In this document: piece by piece, positions 46,920 through 58,000 of the stretch | How positions within the stretch are numbered: the stretch's first letter is position 1 | Layout: every line of letters starts with the position of its first letter | DNA from: Pisolithus tinctorius | Taxonomy: Eukaryota > Basidiomycota > Agaricomycetes > Boletales > Pisolithaceae | Assembly (NCBI GenBank): GCA_024663395.1 | Contig: JANFAH010000097.1 | Coordinates: 86,548 to 150,547 of the forward strand | Length of the DNA: 64,000 nucleotides | Reading direction: 5' to 3' | Notes under the pieces: generated by a model | What the model was told of the DNA's origin: nothing | Databases searched by the model: none | What the model saw: the letters and a program-made list of their open reading frames with translations, nothing else | Made by a program: the position numbers and the translations under genes

Positions 46920-47402
46920 CTAAAGAACTTTAATGGGATCGCAGTTGAGGCCGACCAATTGCGCATTAGCCTATGAGTGCCGTTCCGCGTCACTGAGTTA
47001 AGTTCACAATAGATAATGGGCACGCCTTACGAAAGTAGTCCCTTCGCAGCAGACGGCCTGGGCATTGCAGGAATTATCTGGGATCACACCAATGACCTCA
47101 ATGGGGACGCAACCAACGCCCAGGTTGCCGTTCAGGGCATTAACGTTAATGCCCGCGAGACCACCGAGAGCGTTTTGAAGTTGATTGTACTAGGGAAAAG
47201 TCAGGGCGATGCTGGAGAAACAAGATACGAGAAGTCTTACCGTCCCGACGTTGTTACAGCAGAGTGCGTTGGCATTGCAGCTGCCGCCGCCGCCACCACC
47301 ACCACCACCACCACCGGCTGGACCAGTTGCGAGGTCGGAGGGGGCAGCGGTAGCGATGGCCGCCAGAACAGCAGCGAAGAAGACAGAAGTGTTGACGAAC
47401 AT
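46920..47402 (-). CDS. Class I hydrophobin 3, polyglycine linker
   Basis: Exons on minus: 47402-47241, 47189-47031, 46970-46920; 123 residues. Signal peptide MFVNTSVFFAAVLAAIATAA. The linker holds 11 Gly in a row encoded by a GGT/GGC triplet repeat (47281-47316 region), longer than in the sisters. Cys pattern: SCNANALCC, VGCVPI, NSCNAQAVCC and LNCDPI. Exon 3 ends DPIKVL. Flanked on both sides by spacer sequence shared with hydrophobins 2, 4 and 5. Changes in the triplet number would vary linker length without shifting frame. Confidence 0.93.
47281..47316. repeat. Trinucleotide microsatellite (CCN)n in hydrophobin 3
   Basis: Run of gccgccgccaccaccacc type triplets on the plus strand, read as Gly codons on the coding minus strand. 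Confidence 0.8.
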
Positions 47403-48872
47403 GAGGTATGTGAAGCGAGTGCACAGAATTCAACTGAGTTTGCGGGTTCTGGGGAGTCTTGGTACGCAGAGAAGGTTTTTATGCGCTTTCTGCATGACTA
47501 GTTGCCACATGGTAGCAAGATTCCATGGCCAATTACCTTCACTACCATCAACATTGGGACTCCAAGGACCAGCGGCGAACTGCTCTTTTCGAGGCATTAC
47601 GGGTGAGCCCAACAAGTTGGTGAGGGGCTCGCTAACTGACAATCCCCCGAACGGTTAGGGCCCACGATATGAACTAATCTGCAGCCGGTGAGGGCATGGA
47701 ATATTCAGCAATGAGGCTTCCCAAGGTGCGCTGGTGTCGACAATCAAGATGGCTAGCCCACTGTGTTCCACGTGAATAGTGGTCGACGCGGGCAACGTAT
47801 CGCTGCATGACATTATAGGTATCCCCAAGGGTTCCTGGAATTTTCTCGGATTTACAGCACCCATTGAACTAAGGACTCCTAGGTCGGTTTAGACTATATT
47901 CACCAATACCGCGCAGTATACGTAACGTCAATTTGTTTGCTAGCTCCACCACGACTTCTTTTCCGGACGCTCAGCCATCCCTTGCACAGACGCCGCATCA
48001 CACCAGTGAGATTTGCGAGCAGTCTTGGGCTTCCACCTCCTATGTCACCTAGGCTTCTGAGGCCAGGGCTCACGCACATACATTTTGTTTCCCCACTCAT
48101 AATACGTGATGATGAATCTATTTGGCAAACGTGTACTACACACTCATCCTCATCTTCCCTACGATGCTTAGATGAGTCCCCTACCAGAACTTCCGCAGGA
48201 AATGAGCTGAGCTCGAGGCAAGCAGTAGGATAACCTCCAACTGAATATGTGTGTCCAAGTCTACATCCGTCTGACTAAGCCCACTGTGACTGTGTCCTCA
48301 GGCCTCACCTCCCGCCGCCAGGCCACCCTACTTACACCGGTGTCTAGCAGTCCAAGACGTAGTAGGGGAGCAGGATGTGTCAGCTTAGTCAGCGGAAGCA
48401 GCGGTAGAATAACACGACGAACGAGAGAGCACCAGAGGAGCTCGGACTCTTCCATCTCAACGTGAAGCTTTTACAAACTGTCGGCGTGCGATACTGTACA
48501 AGTGTCCGCCTCGCGTGACCACGTGTGCTACGCGACTTTCTTGTTAAGTTAGGCAAACTGATACTTTACCATGGCGTTTGACTAACAATCAGAGATGAAA
48601 CGGGAGTCTCCGTCCTGCCCGTGTTGTATGCCTTTTATTTTATATTTTTTTCCGGTAGGCTTCACGCTTGACTGAATCACTTCTCCATCCGAAAAAGCTC
48701 ACTCGTAATCAGAAAATGACCTACAAACATAGTGTTCATTGGGGGATCATACCAACTTAACACACGTTCCATTCTACGACCTTTGGTTAGTGGATTTTCA
48801 AATGTTCTTCGTTCTACAGGCCTCCAGCCGCCACAACTCTTCAACAATCCAACAACACAGAACGCACTCCTT
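47403..48872. repeat. Duplicated spacer unit B
   Basis: Upstream flank of hydrophobin 3 and 3' flank of hydrophobin 4. Repeats the blocks of unit A (ttcactaccatcaac at 47538; cagtatacgtaacgtcaat near 47916) but holds an extra ~300 bp around 48100-48480 not obvious in the other units. Minor open frames here (48100-47900, 48465-48247) show no domains. Confidence 0.65.
47474..47484 (-). promoter_or_regulatory. TATA-like element, hydrophobin 3
   Basis: Minus-strand gcataaaaacc about 75 bp before the ATG, identical to the element of hydrophobins 4 and 5. Confidence 0.55.
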
Positions 48873-49355
48873 TTAAAGAACGTCCAGGGGATCGCAGTTA
48901 AGGCCGACCAATTGCAAATCAGCCTATCAATGCCATTCCGCGTCACCGAACTAAGTTCATGACAAATAATCGGTGTGACTTACGAAAGTAGTCCCTTCGC
49001 AACAGACGGACTGGGCATTGCAGGAATTATCTGGTATCAGAGCAATGACCTCAATCGGGATACAACCAATGCCGAGGTTTCCGGTCAGGGCGTCAACATT
49101 AAGGCCCAACAGTCCACCTAGAAGACCTTGAAGTTGATCGTACTAGGGCAAAGTAAGAGCGATACCACAGAAACAAGATATGAGAGGGCTTACCGATCCG
49201 ACGTTGTCACAGCACAATGCATTAGCATTGCAGTTATCGCCACCGAGTGTACCACCACCAAGTCCACCTACGCCGTCCCTGGCGAGGTTGGTGGGGGCGG
49301 CGGTGGCGATGGCCGCCAGGGCAACGGTAAAGAAGACAGAAGTGTTAACGAACAT
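48873..49355 (-). CDS. Class I hydrophobin 4
   Basis: Exons on minus: 49355-49194, 49142-48984, 48923-48873; 123 residues. Signal peptide MFVNTSVFFTVALAAIATAA, then APTNLARDGVGGLGGG. Cys pattern: NCNANALCC, IGCIPI, NSCNAQSVCC and LNCDPL. It is nearest to hydrophobin 5 in the linker and exon 2, indicating a recent duplication of this pair. Ends DPLDVL with a TAA stop, whereas its neighbours use TAG. Confidence 0.93.
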
Positions 49356-50493
49356 GAGGTTTGCGAAACAAGTGCACAGAATTCAGCTGAGCTTGTGGGT
49401 TCTGGGAATGCTAGGTGCGCAGAGAAGGTTTTTATGCGCTTCCTGCACAACTACTTGCTAGATGATCCTACCCAGCAAGGTTCCATGACCAATCTACCTT
49501 CACTACCATCAATGTTGCGACTCCAAGGGCGGGCAGCGGGGCTGCTCCTTAGGGCGTTGCGAGTGAGTCTAATAAGTTGGTGGAGCGGCCTGGATGATTG
49601 ACAATGCCCCTGAACGGTTAGGGCTCGCGGTATGGACTAGTCTACAGCTAGTAGGGGGCAATGAACATTTTGGCAATGCGATTTCCCGGCGCGGCATCGG
49701 TGTCAACGATCAAGACGGCTAGCGTGCCGTGTTCTGCTTGAATGGTAGTCGACGTGCAGCATATCGCTACATTGCCGCGAAGCATTATAGCTGTTGTTTT
49801 CCTCAGATTTCTAGCACCCACAGTACTAAGTTTGCTTAGGTTATGTTCACCACCAAAGCGCAGTCCACGTAACGCCGATTGTTTGCTGACTCCATCACGA
49901 GCTATTTTTCCCGGACGCTCATACTATATTGAGATTCGAAAGTTTTTTTTGGGCTTCTACTTCCTAAGTTGACTTGGCCCGAGGTCAGGGCTCACACAGG
50001 TACCTTTTCCCGTTCATGATTCATAGCGAAACGTGACCTACGTGCTCATCCAACCCAATATGCTTGTACAATTAACTTCTGCAAGAATTATCATCGCATT
50101 CGACGTCCTGATTACTCGTTTACGAGGGTTTACCGCCAGCGCTCAGCAATTTTAGACGGGAAGCTCCTACAACCTGCTAGCGTGCGATATATGGATCAGC
50201 ACGTCTATCATCCGGTGTCCAAGCTCAGCTTTTACCATGATGTTTGATTAACAGTTAGAGATGAACGGGAGCTTCCGTCTTGCCTGTGCTGTACGCCAAT
50301 TCAATTTTCTTTCCTACGGGATTATGCATGACCGATTCACTGTACCATCGGCAAAGGCTCGCTCATGGTACTTAACACGTACTCCAGTCTACATATTACC
50401 TTTCGCTAATGGACCTGTAAACATTCTTTGCTACAAGGGCCACCCCTCCCGCCACAACTCTTCAACAATCTAACAACACAGAGCGTACGTGTT
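49356..50493. repeat. Duplicated spacer unit C
   Basis: Upstream flank of hydrophobin 4 and 3' flank of hydrophobin 5, again with the shared blocks (ttcactaccatcaatgttgc at 49499; cagtccacgtaacgccgat near 49860). No gene recognised. Confidence 0.68.
49428..49438 (-). promoter_or_regulatory. TATA-like element, hydrophobin 4
   Basis: Minus-strand gcataaaaacc about 75 bp before the ATG. Confidence 0.55.
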
Positions 50494-50983
50494 CTAAAGG
50501 AGTTTGAGGGGAAGGCAGTTAAGACCAATCAATTGCAAATTGGACTATCAACGCCGTTCCGTGTTACTGAATTAAGTTTACGATAGACAATGGATATGAC
50601 TTACGAAAGTAGTCCCTTCGCAGCAGACGGACTGGGCATTGCAGGAATTATCTGGTATCAGAGCAATGACCTCGATTGGGACACAAGCAATGCCAAGGTT
50701 GCCGGTCAGGGCGTCAACATTAAGACCCAACAGACCACCGAGAAGGCCTTGAAGTTGATCGGCCTAGTGCAAAGTGGGTTGATGCGATGCTGGAGAAACA
50801 AGATACGAGAAGACTTACCGATCCGTAGTTGTCACAGCATAGTGCGTTAGCATTGCAGTTATCACCACCAAGTACATCACCGCCACCAAGTCCACCTACG
50901 CCGTCCCTGGCGAGGTTGGTGGGGGCTGCGGCAGCGATGGTCGCCAGAGCAGCAGTGAAGAAGACAGAGGTGTTAATGAACAT
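50494..50983 (-). CDS. Class I hydrophobin 5
   Basis: Exons on minus: 50983-50819, 50763-50605, 50544-50494; 124 residues. Signal peptide MFINTSVFFTAALATIAAAA, linker DGVGGLGGGDVLGGD. Cys pattern: NCNANALCC, IACVPI, NSCNAQSVCC and LNCLPL. The DP pair after Cys 8 is replaced by LP and the end is LKLL, making exon 3 the most altered of the array. Divergent from hydrophobin 6 across 1.46 kb. Confidence 0.93.
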
Positions 50984-51048
50984 GGGGTGCTAATATGAAA
51001 GGAGCGCACAGAATTCACTTGGGCTTACGATTCCGGGTGCGCAGACAA

Positions 51049-51058
51049 GGTTTTTATG
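51049..51058 (-). promoter_or_regulatory. TATA-like element, hydrophobin 5
   Basis: Minus-strand cgcataaaaacc about 66 bp before the ATG. Confidence 0.55.
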
Positions 51059-52386
51059 CGCTCTGGGAACGGCTACCTGTTGGATGGTAACAAAGTTCCA
51101 TGACTCAACTACGTTCACTACCATCAACGTTGCGATTCCAAGGGCCAACGGCAAAATCGCTCTTGCAAGGCACTGCGGGGCAGTCAAAGAAGTCGGTGGA
51201 GCGGCTTGGTTGTCCACCAACCCCCTGAACTGGTTACGCAGGAACGCATATACTTACCTGTTTGCACAGACGTTACATCGTCTTCTCGACTGGGCAATAC
51301 AATTGCGACAACAGCAGCTGCCAAGACAAGAGTGAAGGACGGGCCTCATGCACTAAATATGTGGAGTAAGTGTGGGGTCACCCGTCGACAAGTACATTCT
51401 GCCATTGTTGAAGTGATACACCATCTAAAAACAGCAAGCTGCTCCAGATTGGCCCCTCAACACGGGTCGGATGCTTGCGGAACCCGCGAGATACCAATTA
51501 GTCTTCACTACCATCAACGATGGCAGTCTGGGGGGCCACTGACCTCAAATACCCAATCGCGTGGAGCTGCTGAGTGAAGCAGGGGTGCCAAGGTCATTGT
51601 GACGAGTGTCAAGTTTGGTTTTCGTTCGACTTAGGGGTGGGGACGGGGCGGTCGTTCACATCATCCCAAATGGTACCACCAGTTGCACTGCGATGGTGGA
51701 GTCCTGGGATGCATCTTGATTCCAACTCAAGCTCAAGGTTTCATCGATGTTGTGCGCCTTGTTGGGGAAACCGTGCCGGTGGGTCTAGAAGCAGGAGTAG
51801 TTCCCGACTTGATCAGAACATCGCTAGGTGTTCGAGTACCGGTAACTCAGCTTGATCATGTCAACTGCTTCGTCTGATCATTGCGACAAAAGCCCAAACC
51901 AAGCACACACTGACCATAAGTTGCAAGCGGAATCGTGGCATAAGCCTCAGGGAGATAGGTAATGCACCTGCAATAGTAAGCGCCAGTTGGATTGGTGCCG
52001 GGAATCATGGATGTCGTCCGAATGATGACAAGCTAGGTACGCGGTAGGGTAAGGGAATTGTCGACTCGTATCCGTCTTCCCGTGGAGTTCATCATCGCTA
52101 CTGGTTACTATGGCTGATGGATGGTTACCAGAATCTTCCGCCATCCGACTGCAATTGCGCCTGCCAAGGCGATTCTGGAAGTACAAGTGATTAACAGGCC
52201 ACCGGGACGCTCCATGATGGGCCAAGTGGATTTACTCCACAGTCCATGAATGGTTGCTCTGTATCACCAACGTTGGTGGCCGCCGTGGTGAATGGCAGGC
52301 CTTGACATCGACTAGCTTCGGAATCCTGTTTCTTTCACCAAGGAGGTTCTTCGATGTCCACCCGAAACCCAGTGTCGCTTGACCAA

Positions 52387-52396
52387 AGACACATAA
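52387..52396 (+). promoter_or_regulatory. TATA-like element, hydrophobin 6
   Basis: Plus-strand gacacataaaagcg about 55 bp before the ATG, in the position of the element of the inverted sister genes. Confidence 0.5.
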
Positions 52397-52444
52397 AAGC
52401 GTGCGTGATATGCAAGTGAGGTCACCGTTCGCGTCTCAAATCCC

Positions 52445-52925
52445 ATGTTCGCTAACGCTCCTGCACTTCTCACTGTCGCTCTGGCGGCCATTGCTACAGC
52501 TGTCCCCACCCACCTCGCCAGGGACGGAGGAGGTGGAGGGAGTATTGGTGGTGGTAACTGCAATGCCAACGCACTGTGCTGTGACAACGTTGGTTCGGTA
52601 CGCGTGCTTATATCTCCCTCCCCCCAACGTCACCTCACTTTGAAGTTTACCCTAGGCCAGCAGCCTAGGCGACCTCACTGGGTTGTTAGGCGTTGCTGTT
52701 GGCCTCCTGAACGGCAACCTTGGCATTGGCTGTATCCCGATTGAGGTCATTGACCTGATACCAGATCATTCCTGCAATGCCCAGTCCGTCTGCTGCGAAG
52801 GGACTACTTTCGTAAGTCAAACCCATCATTATCTGTTGTGAGCTGAGTTCAGTGATGCGGAATGGCATTGATAGTCCAATTTGCAATTGATCGGCCTCAA
52901 CTGCGATCCCCTTGACGTTCTTTAG
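52445..52925 (+). CDS. Class I hydrophobin 6 (inverted copy)
   Basis: Exons 52445-52597, 52656-52811, 52875-52925; 119 residues. Signal peptide MFANAPALLTVALAAIATAV, linker DGGGGGSIGGG. Cys pattern: NCNANALCC, IGCIPI, HSCNAQSVCC and LNCDPL. Exon 2 starts ASSLGDLTGLLGVAVG instead of the Y/A-DQLQ start of hydrophobins 2, 4 and 5. It is the only array member on the plus strand and faces the 3' end of RRP42. Exon 3 (51 nt) is nearly identical to that of hydrophobin 4. Confidence 0.93.
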
Positions 52926-53301
52926 AAGGCGCACGCTCCGTGTTGCTGAACTGTCGAAGAGTTGTGGCAGGTGGACGGCTTGTTGGTTAGAGCGTTGAGT
53001 GCAACAGAGTTCTAGAAACCGTTTGGTCGAATTTGATGGACAATAATAGCGGGTGAAACACGTGTTATGTTGGTATAATCTTTCGTTTCACCGAATGGAC
53101 AGAACGAAAGCGTGTCATTATGCCGGTTGCGCTGGCGACTCTCCCTTCACGTGGGTTGATCAGCCAGGTTTAATCGGCGTGATCTTGCATCGTACCCATA
53201 AGATCATGGACACTCACCATGCATCAGTTAACGCTCACTCGCCAGACGTCATTGATCAATTCCACGTGTAATGGGTAGTCAAGCGTGGGGGAATCTTTTG
53301 G
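52926..53301. other. Convergent 3' spacer
   Basis: Between the stops of hydrophobin 6 and RRP42. The first ~100 bp resemble the 3' flanks of the other hydrophobins. No other feature. Confidence 0.5.
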
Positions 53302-54581
53302 TTATCGTCGTCGCCTGCCATAGAATTTCTCCCGTGCTTTGATGCTCCTACGCGCTTCCTCTTCTGCAAGCTTCGCCTCCAGTCCAGTCCACATATTTCG
53401 GGCATATTTTTCCGCATTCTATTGTGAGTGAGTGAACATATGCGTCATCAAATCATAGAATTCCATGCACCACTCACCTTCAACAATACTCTAATTTGTG
53501 ACAAGTCGGATGTGCCCGCACCCGCCATCCTCATGCCGTGTAACGTGGGTTTGCCTCCCGGAAATGCAAACAGGACGTGTAACCTTAACGGGATTGCGGA
53601 CTCTTCCTGGGACGTTGCGTCAAGGAAATGCATAGTAGGAAGCTGTGAAAGATCATAGTATGGAACTAGTGAGTCGTGGATTGACCAGCAGGATGTGAAA
53701 AGTCGAGTTAAACAGGAAATGCAACCTGGTAGGATAGACAAATGTTGTGGAAGGAGGAAAGGCGGCATACCATATTCAGCGTAACACAAACAGGCCAGGA
53801 ATCCCTCGCCTCGAGCACCCCTCCTTCATCCCAATAGTCAGCGAGTTCGAAATCTACTACGCCGCTAGGTTCTCGGGTTTCCAGCAGGCTTGATGGACCA
53901 TTTCTACCCTCGTCGACGTCCATAGTATCATCTGGCACCTCGTTCCGTTTCCCCGGAGCACGATATTCCACACTTCTCGTACTCGGAACCCGCGTGTCCA
54001 CAAGTGCAGCGCGACATGCCATCATGAGACAGTCGAGAACGTTGCCTGCATCAGCAAATATGATGGTGTCGAGCCTCAGAGCCCAAGCCTTTTGCCCGGG
54101 AACAATCACCAGGTTTTTTGGGTATAGCGAAGGATGGGAGAGCACGCTCCCTAGCACGGAGGTGAGGTCCGATTGAAGGTCGTCCAGTGCAGGTGATGAC
54201 AGGTGAGGATAAGCCGCCGGGGAACTGTAGTACCAGGGACGGGAAGTGACGATTCCGAAACCAAGAATCTTTGGATACATACCAGGATACGTTGCAAACG
54301 ACTTTCCCCCCCTCCTTGTCTTCACCGACTCCGTCTACCTCGAGTTTCACTGCAGCGACGACCTCCGTGCCGCCTCCAGCACCCTCTGCTTCTTTCTCTC
54401 TGCTAGTGTGAGGCTTCCCAATCGAGACTCTTGCACTCCCGTTGGCTAATGGTGCTATCCCAGTCTCGACCGCGATAGGCCGGAAATCCTCTGGAGAGCG
54501 TCCATCCGCACGTAATGGTGGGGCGGAGAGAAGAGACGATCTGATGTATGCTATCTCGACTTTTGAGAGAGCGGTGGTCAT
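53302..54581 (-). CDS. RRP42: Exosome complex component RRP42
   Basis: RNase PH-like subunit of the nine-member exosome ring, without catalysis of its own; the ring channels RNA to Rrp44. Exons on minus: 54581-54283, 54224-53771, 53642-53478, 53418-53302; 344 residues. N-terminal landmark VEIAYIRSSLLSAPPLRADG, then RPIAVETGIAPLANGSARV. RNase PH core: KNLVIVPGQKAWALRLDTI, DAGNVLDCLMMACRAALVDT and FELADYWDEG. The C-terminal domain has HFLDATSQEESAIPLRL and ends in a charged helix (KLAEEEARRSIKAREK). An acidic insert with DDTMDVDEG is typical of basidiomycete versions. Confidence 0.92.
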
Positions 54582-54689
54582 ACTGCCTTACGATCAACAC
54601 CTACTGACTGCTAAATCGAGTAACAGACTGCTTGCGGACGAAAAATTGTGCTGTGTACCCAAATAGTGATGTCACATAAGACGGTCGAA

Positions 54690-54828
54690 CGAAAACGTTC
54701 TGCAAAGGTGACGACACAGTACTTGGCGACTGACCCGCATCCTTGGGATTTACCTCTTGCTTGAATTTTGACTGCGCTTGCTTGAGTTGTGTGAAGAAGT
54801 TGGTGAGATATGCCAACTCCTGTCAGGA
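54690..54828 (-). pseudogene. Partial copy of prefoldin subunit 5
   Basis: The minus strand repeats exon 2, the following short intron and the first bases of exon 3 of the prefoldin 5 gene at the window's right edge. Shared text includes the acceptor acag, then LTNxFxQLKQAQSKFKQ, an 18-nt in-frame gap, NPKDAG against KPKNAG, and an intron ending gtcgtcacctttgcag. Because the intron is included, this is a DNA-level duplication, not a retrocopy. The first exon (helix with the start codon) is missing and the frame past the intron decays, so the copy cannot make the chaperone subunit. It lies 108 bp upstream of the RRP42 start, in its promoter region. Confidence 0.8.
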
Positions 54829-55085
54829 TTAGCGAGGCCAAGTTCTCCGGCGGCGCCATCGACTACCATATGAATCAAGCACTCCACGCCCCACTCAAGG
54901 TTACCATCACCTCACACGCAACACGTTGGAGACGGAACCCTTGCGCTGTGGCTCAGTTCACAATAGTTGAGTAGTGGACTGTATACCCAGTACAACGTCT
55001 CGGAGACCAACATGCTGGTCAGTCGGTTGTCTGAGTCCATCCCTACAACTCTTACACATCGGAACTCAAACAGGTATCCTACCTT

Positions 55086-58000
55086 GTGCCGGAGTGGTCA
55101 TGGAAGGCGTTGTTGAGCGCCTTATGCGTTCCAAATCTATGTGGACCCTTGTTATCTTTCATCGAAACGGATCATCCATCGCTTGTCCCATTCTCGTCTT
55201 TGCAATTGCCGCTGAAAGACCTTTACAATAACCAAGCTGCATCAGTCGACGGCACCACAGGTGACTTCGATGGACACGGAGGAACGTATCCTGCGCAACA
55301 CCTGCCGACAGGTCCTTGGCATTACAACGGAATCACTGTGCGTACTTCACTTCCGCTTCCGATCCTCCAAGCCCACCCTGGCCGTAGTATGATCTACCAA
55401 CGAACTGGGGACTGGGATTGGACAACGTGGTCTCTAGTGGTCAAGTGATAACGCTGAACGAGCCAACCTATATCCACGAATTCCATATCGTATATGCGGG
55501 GGAGCAGCCTCTCTGTGAGTGCCGATCGTGACCTTTATGGGTATATGCTGCACATCTCCTCAGGGGGGTTGAGTGAAAAATTTGAACTGCAGTATGAAGA
55601 TGGGTCTATCAAGCACCTACAGTGTGCGTTTTATCCTACTTCCTCCACTTTTTTTTTTTCCCTCAGTGTTGAATAGTTGGAGGGAAGAACTGGTGGAAAT
55701 GGCCTTTCTTAGATTGGGGGGATATCCGAACGTAAGGGCGGAAGCGTCCTCGTTGTGTTTTGATCCCAAGTAATCCTCATACAGCCCCTTCCATTTTACG
55801 GATCACGGCGCATCAAAGAACATGAATACGACACACATGTATCAGCTATCCCTCCCTGTGCCGTCCAAGGCTCCACTGCGAAGCATAACACTTCCGGATA
55901 CATCTCGTCACATAAACAAGTTGCATATATTCGCGCTGACGTTGACACCGTGTACCCATACCTCAGAAGCAACAGGTCCTGCCATTTCCATCCGTAACGC
56001 GCGCTTCACTACACTCTGGGAGGATGTCGACGGGGAACGATCACAGGTCGTCGAAATCACCATTGCAAATATCCTCCCAGCGAAATTTGCAACGTCACGC
56101 TACACTTCCATCCCTTCAAGGTATTCTATTGAGGTGGTCGGACATGGTTTGAAGACCGTCACACCAGGTCATATCTACCGACTCGTTCCTGGAGACCAGG
56201 CTCGCGTGGACGTCTTAGTACTGAACAGAAACGGTTCAGGCAAGGCCACTGTTCGGATCAGGGATTCCCATGGAAATGTGGTCGGTACATCAGGGGACTG
56301 GCCTATCACTCCCTTGCGTGAGCACTGGACTCCTGAAGAGAGTGTTCTGGCAACGCACGAAACACCGACGTGGGTGAGTGCCATGTGACTTTGGTATTTT
56401 CATTGTTTCCTGACTTCTACCTCAGTGGAACAAAGCCAAATATGGGATTTTGTAAGTCGTACGGTATTTTTCCACTGTTTGTTACTCAAGGCACGTGTGC
56501 AAACCGATAGTATTCACTGGGGTCCTTATAGTGTACCGGGCTGGGTAGGTTGACGTTTCAATGCCCGTGCATGTGCCTCTTAATTTTCCCCAGGGTTCGC
56601 CTGGTGTTTATGCGGAGTGGTATAAGTACGTGGTGTAACTGCACGGTGTCCCCTCAGCTTACAATAATATCTTCAAGTTGGCACATGCACATCCAGGGCA
56701 GTGCTTTCTGGAGATATCATCTAGATACTTATGGTCCAGTAAGGAAGCATGAGTTGCGTTGTTTCAGGGTACAGATATTAATCTCTCATCGCAGGAAATT
56801 GTTTATGATGATTTTATACATGATTTCACGGCGTCGGCGTGGGACCCTAGTGCCTGGCTGGACCTCATCGACGAAGCAGGAGCTAAATACTTTGTCTTCG
56901 TTACGGTAAGGCCTATTTTTTTTCTTAGAGGTCGACCTTCAAAACGTTTTGCCACCAGAAACATCACGATGGATACAGTCTCTTTGATACCAAAGAAACC
57001 ACACATAGGGGAAGCGTTTATCTACCGCCGTATCGTGATTTTTTGAAGGAGCTTATGGAGACCGCCAAGGCGGAGAAACCTCATATCCACAGAGGCACAT
57101 ACTATTCACTTCCTGAATGGTAGGTTATTTTTATCGCTCTCTTCCCACCTATAGTTGACATCGATCCACAGGTACAACCCTTATTATGCGAAGTACGGAT
57201 TTGACATATGGCCTGGAGGATTGGCGAACCACCCTTACAAGCCGTCGGAAGTTGAGCCGTACACCGGAATGCTGAATATCACAGATTACCTCGATGACTT
57301 ATTGTTGCCACATATGATTTCACTTGCTGTGGATTATGAAACTGAGATCATGGTACGAAGTTTCTTGCATGCCGCAGCTCACTGGCGTGTTAATGTCAAA
57401 TCAGTGGTGCGATATTGGAGGTCCTCACCGGACACCAGAATTTGCAGCGGAATACTACAATAATGCAATGAAGCACGGTTATCAGGTCGTAATGAACGAT
57501 CGTCGGTGGGGTTTTTCGATTCTGAGAACACCCAACTAATTGTGTTTGTTTCTGTCGTGCGTATGTAGGGTGTGGTGACGTGCCTGATTTCGATACCCCG
57601 GAGTATGCGAGGTACGGGAACATCCAAACGAGACGCTGGGAGACCAGCGAAGGAATGGATCCATACAGTTATGGGTATAACTCCGCGACCCCTGCTTCCG
57701 CATACAAGAACGGTACTGCAATCATCCAGAACATAGTTGACATTGTAAGCAAGAATGGTAACTAGTAAGTCTGAACTTCATTGCCGTGTCCTCCGACCTC
57801 AAACCTTGCGCACCCAGCTTGCTGGACATTGGACCGACGGCCGAAGGCGAAATCGTGGCTCCGATGGTTGAAAACCTCCTTGATGCCGGGAGATGGCTGA
57901 AGTATGCTGGGCGGTGTGTGTATGGGACTGTACGCCAAAATTATTTGCTGGGTTGGACGTGTGTATTGATGATGCACTAGGATTATTGGTACCAAGGCTT

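Larger units (their letters stand above)
50984..52444. other. Divergent spacer between hydrophobins 5 and 6
   Basis: The left part repeats the hydrophobin upstream blocks (ttcactaccatcaacgttgc at 51114), and a second, rearranged copy of that block sits at 51504. The rest (about 51560-52300) is unlike the other spacers; an open plus frame at 51683-51877 and a minus frame at 52225-51947 show no domain. It must hold both promoters. Confidence 0.5.

Noticed and set aside
47209..47658. A plus-strand frame with polyproline
   Set aside because: The polyproline is the complement of the Gly-coding triplet repeat of hydrophobin 3.
52312..52633. Minus-strand frames over hydrophobin 6
   Set aside because: They are the complement of its exon 1; the plus strand carries the eight-Cys pattern and signal peptide.
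43888..52925. Transposon-driven spread of the hydrophobin genes
   Set aside because: No terminal repeats, transposase fragments or target duplications were seen; direct repeats of gene plus spacer fit unequal crossing-over better.
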